From Thermosynechococcus sichuanensis E542 (lineage in GTDB: Bacteria; Cyanobacteriota; Cyanobacteriia; Thermosynechococcales; Thermosynechococcaceae), in assembly GCF_003555505.1 (NCBI RefSeq), contig NZ_CP032152.1, forward strand, positions 992,001 through 1,056,000: 64,000 nucleotides of DNA, written 5' to 3'. Made by a program: the position numbers and the translations under genes. Shown here in pieces: positions 1 through 8,966 of this stretch (positions within the stretch are counted from its first letter, which is position 1; every line of letters starts with the position of its first letter). The notes under the pieces were generated by a model that searched no databases, was not told the DNA's origin, and saw only the letters and a list, made by a program, of their open reading frames with translations.

Positions 1-752
1 TCGCTATTAATGTAGTCCACCATTGCTGCAAGGGTGGTGGATTTCCCAGAACCCGTGGGCCCTGTCACCAGAATCAGACCCTTGTGGTAGTGGCAGAGAT
101 CCTTGAAGACCGGCGGCAAATTCAACTGCTCTAGTGTCAGAATCTTCACGGGAATCAAGCGCAGCACCATGGCGGGGCCTTTTAGGGCGACAAAGATGTT
201 GATCCGCACACGGCACAACCCCTCGTACTGGTAGGCACCATCGTATTCAAGGTGGGTGCGAAACTGCTCAATTTGTTGGGGGGTCAGCAGTTCATTCAGC
301 CAGTAGTTAAAGGTTTCCTCATCGGTAACGGGATAGTTGGTAATCTCTAACCGCCCGCGATCGCGAAAGCGCGGTGCTTCGCCAACCCCAACATGAATAT
401 CAGAATAGCCGTGCTCAAAGGCCTCCCGCACCAGTTGTTCCATCGTCGGGCCAGAAATGCGCGCTGCCGGTGTCGGCATCGGTTGGGTCGGTACTGCCTG
501 TTGGGGCATTCCCGGCTGCGGCGGCATGGGGCGTGGGGGCATCCCCGGTTGCGGGGGCATGGGTCGAGGGGGCATTCCCGGTTGCGGGGGCATCCCTTGG
601 GGAGGCGGCGGAGGGGCAGGACGGGGGGGCGCCATGCCGGGTTGCGGGGGCATGGGGGGAACACCCCCACCCATGGGTGGACGGGGCGGCGGCATCGGAG
701 GTGAATTGGGAACACGTGGCGGTGGAGGAGGAGGACTTGGGGGATTGGTCAT
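1..752 (-). CDS. pilT: PilT-type twitching motility ATPase (3' part beyond the window)
   Basis: Hexameric ATPase of the type IV pilus that drives pilus retraction at the cytoplasmic face of the inner membrane. The reading frame starts at ATG 750-752 and runs off the left edge after about 250 codons. Residues 1 to about 85 are a Pro/Met/Gly-rich tail built on repeats of MPPQPGMPPRP. The PilT N-terminal domain follows (MEQLVREAFEHGYSDIHVGV), and the Walker A motif GPTGSGKS lies near the window edge. Walker B and His boxes are outside. The proline-rich tail is longer than in canonical PilT, so this may be the PilT2-like paralogue rather than the main retraction motor. The upstream gene is co-directional with an 83-base gap. 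Confidence 0.88.
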   Translation of the reverse strand, partial: MTNPPSPPPPPPRVPNSPPMPPPRPPMGGGVPPMPPQPGMAPPRPAPPPPPQGMPPQPGMPPRPMPPQPGMPPRPMPPQPGMPQQAVPTQPMPTPAARISGPTMEQLVREAFEHGYSDIHVGVGEAPRFRDRGRLEITNYPVTDEETFNYWLNELLTPQQIEQFRTHLEYDGAYQYEGLCRVRINIFVALKGPAMVLRLIPVKILTLEQLNLPPVFKDLCHYHKGLILVTGPTGSGKSTTLAAMVDYINS

Positions 753-835
753 AGGGAGACTCGTGAGAGGGCTAGGAATGGATCAGGTATTTTCAGTGTG
801 CCACTGTTCTTGGAAAAGGAGAGCAATCATTAGCG

Positions 836-1819
836 TTATGTTAAAACTTGACGGCACAGGAAAACCCACAGGGGCAAGACCACGACAAAACTAAGAGTGC
901 TTAGGGCGATCACTGCCGGTGGGATCTCCGTATTGAGTTCGTATTCTTCTGCCAAAATTAAGGCCGCAAAGGCCGTCGGCGTACCCGTCATAATCGCGAT
1001 CGCTAGCAAGGTGTCGCCTCGTAATCCTAAACCATAGGCGATCGCCATCATCGTCAACGGCAACAAAAGCGTTTTCACCACCATCGGCAGCAACGCCATG
1101 CGAAAGCTCTGCCAGCCGGGGAGCCGACTGAGGCGAATTCCGGTGAGGACAAAGGCAAAGGGAATCACCAAGTGAATATCCATCTCACACAATCTCTCGA
1201 TCGCCTCGGGAAAGGAAAGATCATGGGTGGCAAAGCCCGCCATTGACGCCCAAAGGGTCGGCACGGTTGGAATCACCGCCAAGGCTCGCCACCAAGGTTG
1301 ATCATTGCCCTTACCGTAGTACTGACCAAGGAATGAACCTAAGCCGTAGGTACCGAGGGCATTTTGGGTGATGGCATAGAAGGCTGCCCAGGGCAACGCC
1401 GTGGCACTTAGAAGAGGAATCGCAACCCCCAAGCCCACAAAGCCGGTGTTGCCGAGAATGCTGGCAATCAGATAGCTCCCCTGAAAGCGGCAACTTTCTC
1501 CTTCGGGAACTGTACTTGTTATGAAGGGGGGGGTGTATTGCAGCCATTGCGGTTGAAAGTAACGTTTCTGCCAATGGTAGAGGCCTTGGGCAAGAATATA
1601 GCCGACAATCAGCGCCACAAAGGCCAGCACCGGTGCCAACCAAATAAGTCCTGCGAAGTTGGTCTGCCGCACCAAGGCAAAAATTTGAATGGGCACCCCG
1701 ACCCAATAGAGGCCGCGTCCCAACCATTGGGGAATCACCGCTGGCAACCAACGGCCACAGATGAACCCCAGACTTGTCCAAATGACTAAGGGGCTAGCTG
1801 CGCTGAGTGCATCTGCCAT
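836..1819 (-). CDS. AEC family (auxin efflux carrier-like) transporter
   Basis: Predicted inner-membrane permease of 327 residues with about ten hydrophobic segments and almost no soluble domain, the size and pattern of the AEC/membrane transport protein family. The C-terminal half has the family-type stretch with TGTPTAFAALILAEEY, where a TP pair breaks a membrane helix. The substrate is unknown; bacterial members carry small carboxylates or are uncharacterised. It is divergent from the MFS gene at 1883, sharing a 63-base promoter gap with a HIP1 site. A run of eight C on the coding strand (1526-1533) encodes part of a Thr-Pro-Pro loop. Start ATG 1817-1819. Confidence 0.75.
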   Translation of the reverse strand: MADALSAASPLVIWTSLGFICGRWLPAVIPQWLGRGLYWVGVPIQIFALVRQTNFAGLIWLAPVLAFVALIVGYILAQGLYHWQKRYFQPQWLQYTPPFITSTVPEGESCRFQGSYLIASILGNTGFVGLGVAIPLLSATALPWAAFYAITQNALGTYGLGSFLGQYYGKGNDQPWWRALAVIPTVPTLWASMAGFATHDLSFPEAIERLCEMDIHLVIPFAFVLTGIRLSRLPGWQSFRMALLPMVVKTLLLPLTMMAIAYGLGLRGDTLLAIAIMTGTPTAFAALILAEEYELNTEIPPAVIALSTLSFVVVLPLWVFLCRQVLT

Positions 1820-1882
1820 CGCGATCGCCCGTTAACGATTCTCCAAACAATATACTGTGGACATTCCTAAAGGAGTTGACTG

Positions 1883-3046
1883 ATGGTATTACAAAAGGGG
1901 TCAGCCCTGAGTTTTGTCATCCTACTGGGAGTCGTCTCCCTTTGTGCCGACGCCACCTATGAAGGCGCACGCAGTCTCACGGGGGTCTATTTAGGGGTCT
2001 TAGGTGCCAGTGGTACCGTTGTCGGCCTCGTGGCGGGTTTGGGGGAGTTCATTGGCTATGGTCTGCGCCTCGTGATTGGCTATGTGAGCGATCGCACCCG
2101 TGCCTATTGGCGCATTACCACCCTTGGTTACGCCATCAATACCTTGGCTGTGCCCCTCATGGCCTTGGCCAATCGTTGGGAAGTCCTAGCGGGATTCATG
2201 ATTGCCGAGCGCACTGGCAAAGCAATTCGTACACCGCCCCGCGATGTTTTGCTCTCCTATGGTGCCAGTCAAGTGGGTCGTGGCTTTGGCTTTGGCCTCC
2301 ATGAGGCGATGGATCAAGTGGGTGCTGTCGTCGGGCCGTTGCTGGTGGCCGGCGTCTTTGCCCTCACCCAGCACTATCAATGGAGCTTTGCCATTCTTGC
2401 CATCCCTGCCCTGATGGGTTTGGTCGTTTTATGGGTAACGCAGCAGTGGTACCCAGCGCCACGGGACTTTGAAACCGTGGTTCAAGATCTGGATACCAAA
2501 AGACTACCAACGCTGTTTTGGATTTACCTCTTAGCCGTGGCCTTTCTGGGGGCCGGTTATGTGGATTTTCCTTTGATTGCCTTTCATTTACAGCAGGCAG
2601 ACAGTCTGCAAACGAGTCAAATCCCGCTGCTTTATGCCTTGGCAATGGGGGTTGATGCCGTTGCCGCCCTGCTGTTTGGATACCTACTGGATCGCATTGG
2701 CATCATGGCCTTGATCCTTGCGGTCGTGTTCTCGGTGGGCTTTGCTCCCTTGGTTTTCCTGAGTTCTGCCGTAATTTGGGGCATGGTGCTGTGGGGCATT
2801 GGCATGGGTGCCCAAGAATCCATCGTGCGGGCGATCGTTGCTAACCTCGTCCCCCCAGAACGGCGGGGGTCGGCCTATGGGATTTTTAGCACTGGCTATG
2901 GCTTAGCGTGGTTTCTAGGCAGCTTACTCATGGGCGTCCTCTACGATCGCTCCTTGGGTCTGTTGGTATTGGTGTCGGTGGTGCTGCAACTGCTGGGACT
3001 GCCGCTGCTATTGTGGATTAGGCAAGGGGTGAGGCATCGTGCTTAG
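1883..3046 (+). CDS. MFS transporter
   Basis: Major facilitator superfamily permease of 387 residues with about twelve hydrophobic helices. The loop between helices 2 and 3 has a variant of the MFS signature (GYVSDRTRAYWRITTLGY), and the second half repeats it (GYLLDRIGIMALIL). Substrate cannot be told from sequence; cyanobacterial relatives are listed as efflux or sugar-type MFS proteins. The start at ATG 1883 is supported by AAAGGAG about seven bases upstream. The last 29 bases overlap the tail of the convergent ABC transporter gene. Confidence 0.85.
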   Translation: MVLQKGSALSFVILLGVVSLCADATYEGARSLTGVYLGVLGASGTVVGLVAGLGEFIGYGLRLVIGYVSDRTRAYWRITTLGYAINTLAVPLMALANRWEVLAGFMIAERTGKAIRTPPRDVLLSYGASQVGRGFGFGLHEAMDQVGAVVGPLLVAGVFALTQHYQWSFAILAIPALMGLVVLWVTQQWYPAPRDFETVVQDLDTKRLPTLFWIYLLAVAFLGAGYVDFPLIAFHLQQADSLQTSQIPLLYALAMGVDAVAALLFGYLLDRIGIMALILAVVFSVGFAPLVFLSSAVIWGMVLWGIGMGAQESIVRAIVANLVPPERRGSAYGIFSTGYGLAWFLGSLLMGVLYDRSLGLLVLVSVVLQLLGLPLLLWIRQGVRHRA

Positions 3047-4844
3047 GGGCGGCTTCTTCGGCGAGGGACTGCAAGCGATAGAGATGGGCGTACACCCCAT
3101 TGCGAGCCAAGAGTTCACTGTGGGTTCCCTGCTCCACCAGTTGTCCCCGTTTGAGCACCAAAATGCGATCCACATGGCGGATCGTGGCAAGGCGGTGGGC
3201 AATAATAATAGCGGTTCGATTCACCAACAGGCGGTTCAAGGCCTCCTGAATCATCACCTCTGTGCCCACATCCAAATTGGCCGTTGCCTCATCAAGGACA
3301 AGGATTTCTGGATTGCGAATGGCTACCCGCGCAAAGGCCAAAAGTTGCCGCTGTCCTGCTGAGAGATTCGTGCCCCGCTGCCGCAGGGGGGTGTCGTAGC
3401 CTTGGGGTAACTGCTCAATAAAGTCAGCAATATTCATTTCGGCGGCCACCCGCTGAATGTCGGCAAGGGTGTAATTGTCGCCAAGGGCAATGTTGCTTTT
3501 CACATCCCCCGCAAAGAGGAAGCTCTCCTGCAAAATCACGCCAATGTGCTGCCGCAGTTCTGCTTGGGTAAAGTCGCGGACATTGCGACCGCCAACGAGC
3601 ACTTCACCGCGCGTTGGATCATAGAGGCGACAGAGCAGGCGAATAATCGAACTTTTGCCCGCGCCCGTGGGGCCGACAATGGCCACCTTCTCGCCAGCAT
3701 GGATTTGAAAGGAAAGCTGCTTGAGGACATAGTCATCGTCTTTGTAGGCCAGCCAGACATCGCGAAACTCAACAGCAGCGGCTGTATTTTCTGCCTTGGG
3801 CAAAGGCAAAAAGGTGCGGTCGGGATCCTGAATTTCAATGGGTTCTGAGAGCAGATCATGGATGCGTTCAATGGCGGTTAAGCCCGCTTGCACCGTGGTA
3901 AATTTCTCCGCCAACTGCCGCAATGGATCAAAGACGCGCTGCGAAAAGAGGATAAACGTGGCCAAGGTACCAAAGTCAATCGTGCGCTGCTCCACCAAGG
4001 CACCGCCGAGCCAGAGAACCCCCGCGATCGCCACAAAGGCAATCCACTCCAAGGTGGCTGATACTGCCGAATCATAGAAAATCGTCCGATCCACCTCTTT
4101 GATATAGCGTTGATTGCGCCGCCGAAACAGTTGGCTATTAAAGGCCTCACGGCGAAATAATTGCACCACCGTAATGCCGACAATGTTTTCCTGAAGATCG
4201 GCATTCAGTAGCGACAGCTCCTCGCGGGATTTGTAGTTGGCCACGCGGTAGCGATGTTGAAAATAGACAATCAGGGCGGTGATCGGCAGGACCAAGGCCA
4301 GCAGCAGCGTTGCCAGCAGGCGGTCAATGAAAAACATAGTCAGGATGACCACCAGCATTGAGAAGACATCGCTGAGAACCCCCACGGCGCCAGTGGCAAA
4401 CACATCCCCCAGAGCATCCACATCACTGGTCAAGCGAGTAATGAGCTTACCGACGGGAGTGCGGTCAAAAAAACGCGATGACAACCGCAGCACATGGTCA
4501 AATAGATCGTGGCGAATATCAGCAGTAATGTTTTGACCAATTTTTTGAATCCAGTACCCCTGCACCGCCTGCACCCCAAAGCGCAGCACTACTGTCACTA
4601 GCAGCGCCATGCTCAGTAGGTCAATCCCTTGGGTTAGAGTTAAGGTTTTCAAAAAACTGTAGGTACTCTCTTCCCCCTTGAGGAAGGCGATCGCCTGACC
4701 AATAATGATGGGTTGCAATGCCGCTGCTGCTGCCAAGGGAATCAAGAGCAAGCCACTGCCCACCAGTCCCCAGCGATAGGGCTTGAGGTAGGGAATCAGT
4801 CGTTGCAAAAGTTGCCAATCCGTGGAGCGTGTTGCCGCTGTCAT
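3018..4844 (-). CDS. ABC transporter, fused permease and ATPase (exporter half-transporter)
   Basis: 608-residue ABC exporter half-molecule expected to work as a homodimer in the inner membrane. Residues about 25 to 330 form the six-helix membrane domain. The ATPase domain begins near residue 370 (VEFRDVWLAYKDDDYVLKQL) with Walker A GPTGAGKSS, Q-loop (ILQESFLFAGD), signature NLSAGQRQLL, Walker [13 protein letters not shown] and an H-loop IIIAHRLAT. All catalytic residues appear present. The substrate is unknown; close relatives are annotated as lipid A/multidrug-type exporters. It stands alone, convergent with the MFS gene. The upstream 419-base gap belongs to the next plus-strand unit. Confidence 0.9.
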   Translation of the reverse strand: MTAATRSTDWQLLQRLIPYLKPYRWGLVGSGLLLIPLAAAAALQPIIIGQAIAFLKGEESTYSFLKTLTLTQGIDLLSMALLVTVVLRFGVQAVQGYWIQKIGQNITADIRHDLFDHVLRLSSRFFDRTPVGKLITRLTSDVDALGDVFATGAVGVLSDVFSMLVVILTMFFIDRLLATLLLALVLPITALIVYFQHRYRVANYKSREELSLLNADLQENIVGITVVQLFRREAFNSQLFRRRNQRYIKEVDRTIFYDSAVSATLEWIAFVAIAGVLWLGGALVEQRTIDFGTLATFILFSQRVFDPLRQLAEKFTTVQAGLTAIERIHDLLSEPIEIQDPDRTFLPLPKAENTAAAVEFRDVWLAYKDDDYVLKQLSFQIHAGEKVAIVGPTGAGKSSIIRLLCRLYDPTRGEVLVGGRNVRDFTQAELRQHIGVILQESFLFAGDVKSNIALGDNYTLADIQRVAAEMNIADFIEQLPQGYDTPLRQRGTNLSAGQRQLLAFARVAIRNPEILVLDEATANLDVGTEVMIQEALNRLLVNRTAIIIAHRLATIRHVDRILVLKRGQLVEQGTHSELLARNGVYAHLYRLQSLAEEAAPKHDASPLA

Positions 4845-4927
4845 GTCCTGCTGAAACTTCTGAACATCTTTTTCCCAGTCTAGTGGGTGCTTGTAATTGT
4901 TTGTAACAATTTACCCCCTGTAGGGAG

Positions 4928-4956
4928 TTGTCATTTAGCCATCCCTTAGCTAAACT
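4928..4956 (+). promoter_or_regulatory. Candidate sigma70-type promoter for leader RNA
   Basis: TTGTCA at 4928-4933, a 17-base spacer, and TAAACT at 4951-4956 make a well-spaced housekeeping promoter. Transcription would begin near 4962, just before a chain of hairpins and 300 bases ahead of the next coding region. The position, just before a structured leader, is what makes it credible; no start-site mapping is available. Confidence 0.5.
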
Positions 4957-4961
4957 AAAGG

Positions 4962-5110
4962 TAGTTCGGGCTATTCAATCCCCCGCATAGCCCTACTAAA
5001 ATCCCCGAAAAGGTAAGTTACGCCGAAAGGGTAACGCACAAATCAAGGATCCTGTAGCCGCCGCTTCAGAAAATGGTATGGATGTCCTTGATGCCGAAGG
5101 GATTTTTTCC
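4962..5110 (+). ncRNA. Candidate structured leader RNA (riboswitch-like three-way junction)
   Basis: This part of the 419-base non-coding gap can fold into an ordered structure. A first hairpin pairs GGGCTAT (4968-4974) with ATAGCCC (4987-4993). Then AAAATCCC (4998-5005) pairs with GGGATTTT (5099-5106), closing a junction that holds two hairpins. One is GTTAC(G)CC-GAAA-GGGTAAC (5017-5035) with a GNRA tetraloop. The other is ATCAAGGA (5042-5049) with TCCTTGAT (5085-5092). Inside the latter, CCTGTAG (5051-5057) faces TATGG (5077-5081), resembling an 11-nucleotide GAAA-tetraloop receptor. Further down, TAGTGG/CCACTA (5171-5190) forms a hairpin with a HIP1 octamer overlapping its loop. I cannot assign it to a known family; the docking layout recalls c-di-GMP-I riboswitches, but the core sequence does not clearly match. 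Confidence 0.45.
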
Positions 5111-5263
5111 AAGCTTTTCAACAGCTCTAAACTTAGGGTGTAGATCAGTTTGCCCTTCGATTAGGTAGGATAGTGGAGCGATCGCCACTAGCTCCCTATC
5201 ACTCTCTTGAAATCGCAGTAGGCTAGAATTAGCGGCACTCTTACTCCATCTCCATTAAAAATT

Positions 5264-6895
5264 ATGAGTGATTCCCGTTTGCTCGATATTGCGCGGCAGG
5301 GCGACCCCCGTGCCATTGGTACGCTGTTGAATGCTGTCCTCCTGCCAAAGCGGGTAAAGGCGACCGTGGTGCGTCAGGCCGAGGAGCTAATGATCACTCT
5401 CCATTCAGAAAAAATGCTCAATCAAGGCGCCGCCGTAACCCTGATCCGCACCGCCTTAGAAAAATTGCACCTGCCAGAAATTCAACGGGTCTTTATTGAG
5501 TCACGGGTGTTGGGTGTTCCCCTCTGGGAAAGTCATTTTGCATTACAAGTCGTACCTCCCGTTCAACCCCCGCCGCCAGCGATCGCAGATCCATGGGTCA
5601 CGGAAACTGCACCACCTGAGCCATCCCCCCCTGAACCGACGCTGCTGGATGTGATGTCCGCTTTTATGACTGCCGAGGTACCTGCCACATCTGACAGTCA
5701 GGATGCCGTGGCGCGATCGCCCCAAGAGGAGGAACAACCTATTCCATTAGAGACGACACCTGAATACGGAAATATTGTCCCCCCTGAAGCAGCTCCTCCC
5801 CTAGAGGAAGTCCCTGAGGATGGGACAGGGGCAGAACCCGTCAGTGAGCCACAGGCAAGTTTCCTAGATGAAATTCCAGAAATTGACCCTGACGAAGACA
5901 TTAGCTTGGCAGATTTGGCGGCTGCCTTTGACCCCAACCCACCCTCACTAGAACCCAACACTGACCGTGAAGAATCTACCTCTGAGCCGCTCCCCCTTCA
6001 AGAGGAACCCAGTGAATTCAACACCCTTGATGGGTTCTCCGCGGAATTGCCAGTCCTAGAGGTCGCTGCTGAACCACCCCTAGACGCCCCTGAGTCCCTA
6101 GAAGAGAGCATTGCAACACCAGAAGCCCAAGCAAGTGTTGCTGAGATGCCTGAACTAGCCCCTGAACTCTCTGAAGTCACCCTAGAGCAACCGCCCCTTG
6201 AGGCATACGACTTCCCTGAACCAACGGCTGAGGACATTGCCGCCCTAGAAGCCTTAGAGGCGGAGATTAGCCCAGAAACCCCAATAATCCCTGAGACGAC
6301 TGCTGAAGCTGAATCCTCGCCGGAGGGGGCGATCGCCCCAGAAACTTTCCCCGTTGTTGAGGATCCGTGGGCTGTCTCAGAGCCGTTGCCCGCTGCATCC
6401 ACAGCCGAACCCCCTCCTCCAGCTCAAAAACCGGTTGACTATCCCCCCCTTCGCGATCCTTGGTTAGAGACTGAGCCTGCACCGCAAGTGAAGGCAGACA
6501 AAACCCAAGAAACCCCACCGCCACCCGCAACGCCCACAGAACCCCCACAGCCTTCCTCGGAATCGGAGATTTACACCACTCCAACGATTGAAAAAGTGCC
6601 CCGCGATGATCAGTCGAAGGTGGCAGGTATTGCCGGCCTAGTTATGGGGCTAGGCTTTTGTGCCACGGGATTAGGAACAATTATTGGTCTGCCGATGGTC
6701 GTAGGCAGTATGTGGATGCTTGGGGATGAGGAAGTATGGAGTGGTGAGTGTCCCCATTGTCATCAGCCACTCAAAATTCCGGTGGGTAAGTTGTGGCGCT
6801 TTAGTTGTGAGAAGTGTCAGGGGTTGATAGAAGTAAAACATGGTCGCTTCTACGCACGCCAAGCCCCCCTGCGTCCTAATCCAAATCTAAATTGA
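5264..6895 (+). CDS. Acidic proline/glutamate-rich protein with C-terminal membrane segment and zinc ribbon
   Basis: 543 residues, function unknown. Residues 1 to about 92 form a folded alpha/beta domain that I recognise from other cyanobacterial proteins of unknown function (QGDPRAIGTLLNAVLL to VLGVPLWESHFAL). Residues about 95 to 435 are low-complexity and strongly acidic, rich in Pro and Glu and surely disordered. A hydrophobic stretch near 450 to 480 (IAGLVMGLGFCATGLGTIIG) looks like one or two membrane helices. The C-terminus carries a zinc ribbon with two CxxC pairs (CPHCHQ and CEKCQG). The layout suggests a membrane-anchored scaffold with a long tether. It follows the structured leader, which may control it. 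It overlaps the convergent YbjN-like gene by 20 bases. Confidence 0.75.
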   Translation: MSDSRLLDIARQGDPRAIGTLLNAVLLPKRVKATVVRQAEELMITLHSEKMLNQGAAVTLIRTALEKLHLPEIQRVFIESRVLGVPLWESHFALQVVPPVQPPPPAIADPWVTETAPPEPSPPEPTLLDVMSAFMTAEVPATSDSQDAVARSPQEEEQPIPLETTPEYGNIVPPEAAPPLEEVPEDGTGAEPVSEPQASFLDEIPEIDPDEDISLADLAAAFDPNPPSLEPNTDREESTSEPLPLQEEPSEFNTLDGFSAELPVLEVAAEPPLDAPESLEESIATPEAQASVAEMPELAPELSEVTLEQPPLEAYDFPEPTAEDIAALEALEAEISPETPIIPETTAEAESSPEGAIAPETFPVVEDPWAVSEPLPAASTAEPPPPAQKPVDYPPLRDPWLETEPAPQVKADKTQETPPPPATPTEPPQPSSESEIYTTPTIEKVPRDDQSKVAGIAGLVMGLGFCATGLGTIIGLPMVVGSMWMLGDEEVWSGECPHCHQPLKIPVGKLWRFSCEKCQGLIEVKHGRFYARQAPLRPNPNLN

Positions 6896-7442
6896 TCTGA
6901 CCCCGTTGGCGACGGGCTTCAAGGGCTTGGGCAATGAGATCCAATAGCCCCGGTGCCTCTTCTTGAATCGTCAGCAGGAGACGTTCGCCCATGGCCAAAT
7001 CTGTATCTTGAGGGGGTGGTTCTTCTTGAACCAACTGCCGCAGCCGAGGTACCGTATTGTCAACAATTTCCACCAGTGCCCCCAAGCAGCGAAAAAACTG
7101 CCGTTCGGTGAGGGTGCTATCCTCAATCGGGAATTCAATCATCGCCCGCACTTCACCCTCGTTGGGGTCGTACTCCCACTGCAACATTTTGGTTTGCCAC
7201 GAAATGCACAGCAGGGTTTGCAAAATGGCATCGCGAAAGGGATGGGTTTTAATCCCCGGCAAGAGATTGGGGGCATAGAGCTTAAAAAACTCGCCTCCTT
7301 CATCTAGCTCAATGACGACAATAAATCGCTCAAGGTGATCGCCGTTGACGCCCGTAATGATTTGGTGATGGGTTGCATTTAACCGATAGTTCAGTTGATG
7401 CCGTTGGAGATATTGGGCAATTTGGCTGAGGGCGATCGCCAT
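6876..7442 (-). CDS. YbjN-like / secretion-chaperone-fold protein
   Basis: 188-residue soluble protein. The N-terminal two thirds show the alternating strand pattern of the YbjN/type III chaperone-like fold (QHLNYRLN-type opening, then FIVVIELDEGGEFFKLYAP, WEYDPNEGEVRAMIEFPIED). The C-terminal 50 residues are acidic and helical. No catalytic residues can be named. In cyanobacteria such proteins are widespread and mostly uncharacterised; they may act as small binding or chaperone modules. It is followed, 12 bases upstream in the same direction, by the DJ-1/PfpI gene, so the two may be co-transcribed. Start at ATG 7440-7442, preceded by a HIP1 site inside the coding end. Confidence 0.65.
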   Translation of the reverse strand: MAIALSQIAQYLQRHQLNYRLNATHHQIITGVNGDHLERFIVVIELDEGGEFFKLYAPNLLPGIKTHPFRDAILQTLLCISWQTKMLQWEYDPNEGEVRAMIEFPIEDSTLTERQFFRCLGALVEIVDNTVPRLRQLVQEEPPPQDTDLAMGERLLLTIQEEAPGLLDLIAQALEARRQRGQINLDLD

Positions 7443-7454
7443 GCCACTGCCATC

Positions 7455-8048
7455 CTAAACAGTTACCTGATGGCTAATTTTGGTGCCCAAAACCTCTAAA
7501 AATGCCGCTAACCAACGCGGATGAGCCGGCCAAGCTGGGGCTGTGACCAGATTGCCATCCACCACCACGTCATCCACCGCCACACTGGTAAAGTTGCCGC
7601 CGGCACTCACGACCTCAGGACTACAGGCCGGATAGGCCGTACAGGTTTTACCCGCTAGCACCCCCGCCGCTGCCAGCAGTTGAAGGCCATGACAAATCGC
7701 TGCAATCGGTTTTTGGGTCTCGCCAAAGTGCTTGGTGATTTCCAGTACCCGTGGATTAAGGCGCAAATACTCTGGGGCGCGACCTCCCGGCACCACTAAG
7801 GCATCATAGGTACTGGGATCAATGTCTGCAAAGGTGGCATTGAGCGTAAAGTTATGACCCCGTTTTTCACTGTAGGTTTGATCCCCCTCAAAATCATGAA
7901 CGGCTGTGCGAACGCTATCGCCAGCAACTTTATCCGGACAGACGGCATGCACCCTGTGACCCACCATTTGCAAGGCTTGGAAGGGCACCATCACCTCGTA
8001 GTCTTCAACATAGTCACCCACGAGCATCAGAATACGTTTGCCACTCAT
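7455..8048 (-). CDS. DJ-1/PfpI family protein (class I glutamine amidotransferase-like)
   Basis: 197 residues with the full DJ-1/PfpI fold. The opening [20 protein letters not shown] gives the conserved acidic residue of the active site, and the nucleophile elbow [14 protein letters not shown] supplies the cysteine followed by histidine. [14 protein letters not shown] is the typical third motif. Members act as glyoxalase III/deglycase-like or chaperone-like stress proteins; the sequence alone does not decide which. Probably in a two-gene unit with the YbjN-like gene. It is divergent from cobM. Confidence 0.87.
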   Translation of the reverse strand: MSGKRILMLVGDYVEDYEVMVPFQALQMVGHRVHAVCPDKVAGDSVRTAVHDFEGDQTYSEKRGHNFTLNATFADIDPSTYDALVVPGGRAPEYLRLNPRVLEITKHFGETQKPIAAICHGLQLLAAAGVLAGKTCTAYPACSPEVVSAGGNFTSVAVDDVVVDGNLVTAPAWPAHPRWLAAFLEVLGTKISHQVTV

Positions 8049-8144
8049 AATTCTTTGCCTCTTGCATTGACCTGTCTTGATCCTGACACAATCCTGTCCC
8101 CTCCAAAAGTTACGCTTAAAAAGCAGATAGTCAGGTAGAGTCTA

Positions 8145-8930
8145 ATGGTCGAAAGCAAGACTGCTGCCGGGGTTTACTTTGTGGGTGCTGGCCCCGGTGA
8201 TCCAGAGTTACTCACCCTCAAGGGGCAACGGCTCATTCAAGCGGCCGATGTGATTCTCTATGCCGATTCCCTAGTGCCGATGGGGATTTTGCAGTTTGCG
8301 CCGCCGAGTGCCACCTGTATTCCCACTGCCGCAATGACCCTCGAAGAGATCATTCCCCTCATGGTTGCAGCGGTACAGGCGGGTAAAAAAGTGGTGCGGT
8401 TGCAATCGGGAGATCCCAGCCTCTACAGTGCCATTCACGAGCAGATTGCCCGCCTTGTAGAAGCAGGCATTACCGTTGAAGTGGTTCCCGGAATTAGTGC
8501 CTATCAATTGGCCGCCGCCCGCCTCAATGCCGAACTGACGCTACCCGAATTGGTACAGACAATTATCCTCACCCGTGCCAGTGGCCGTACGCGAGTGCCA
8601 CCAACGGAAGAGTTGGCCAGTCTAGCTGCCCACAAGGCCAGCCTCTGCCTCTACCTGAGTGCGAATTGTGTCCACCGTGCCCAGCGAGATTTGCTTCAGC
8701 ACTATCCGCCCGAAACCCCAGTTGCTGTGGGCTACCGCTTGGGATGGCCCGATGAGCAGTTGTGGCTGGTTCCCTTGGCTGAAATGGCGGCGTTTAGTCA
8801 GCAGCAGCGATTGACGCGCACCACCCTTTACCTGATCAGTCCAGCCTTGGCAGTACAACATCAAAGCAGTGGCTCATTGCGTTCCTGTCTCTATAGTCCA
8901 GAGCACCACCATCTATTTCGCCCTCATTAA
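8145..8930 (+). CDS. cobM: Precorrin-4 C11-methyltransferase
   Basis: 261-residue SAM-dependent tetrapyrrole methylase that methylates C11 of the corrin ring during cobalamin synthesis in the cytoplasm. Seen are the family glycine-rich start VYFVGAGPGDPELLTLKGQR, the second motif VVRLQSGDPSLYSAIHEQ, and EVVPGISAYQLAAARLNAELTLPE, which together fit CobM/CbiF better than other methylases of the group. The length is normal. No other cobalamin genes are nearby, as is usual in cyanobacteria, and no cobalamin riboswitch is seen upstream. Confidence 0.88.
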   Translation: MVESKTAAGVYFVGAGPGDPELLTLKGQRLIQAADVILYADSLVPMGILQFAPPSATCIPTAAMTLEEIIPLMVAAVQAGKKVVRLQSGDPSLYSAIHEQIARLVEAGITVEVVPGISAYQLAAARLNAELTLPELVQTIILTRASGRTRVPPTEELASLAAHKASLCLYLSANCVHRAQRDLLQHYPPETPVAVGYRLGWPDEQLWLVPLAEMAAFSQQQRLTRTTLYLISPALAVQHQSSGSLRSCLYSPEHHHLFRPH

Positions 8931-8966
8931 CCTGCTTATAATTGGGATAGGTTGTAGGCAAAGGCT

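Noticed and set aside
374-894. Plus-strand frames rich in Gly/Ala/Arg over the pilT start
   Set aside because: They mirror the Pro-rich repeats of the minus-strand gene and show no family motif or ribosome-binding site.
1526-1533. G8 run in the AEC transporter gene as a phase-variation tract
   Set aside because: Eight bases in a G/C-rich gene is not exceptional, and the transporter has no link to surface variation.
4962-5110. 6S RNA, tmRNA, glutamine, c-di-AMP or cobalamin riboswitch
   Set aside because: The expected conserved core sequences of these classes are not found; left as an unassigned structured RNA.
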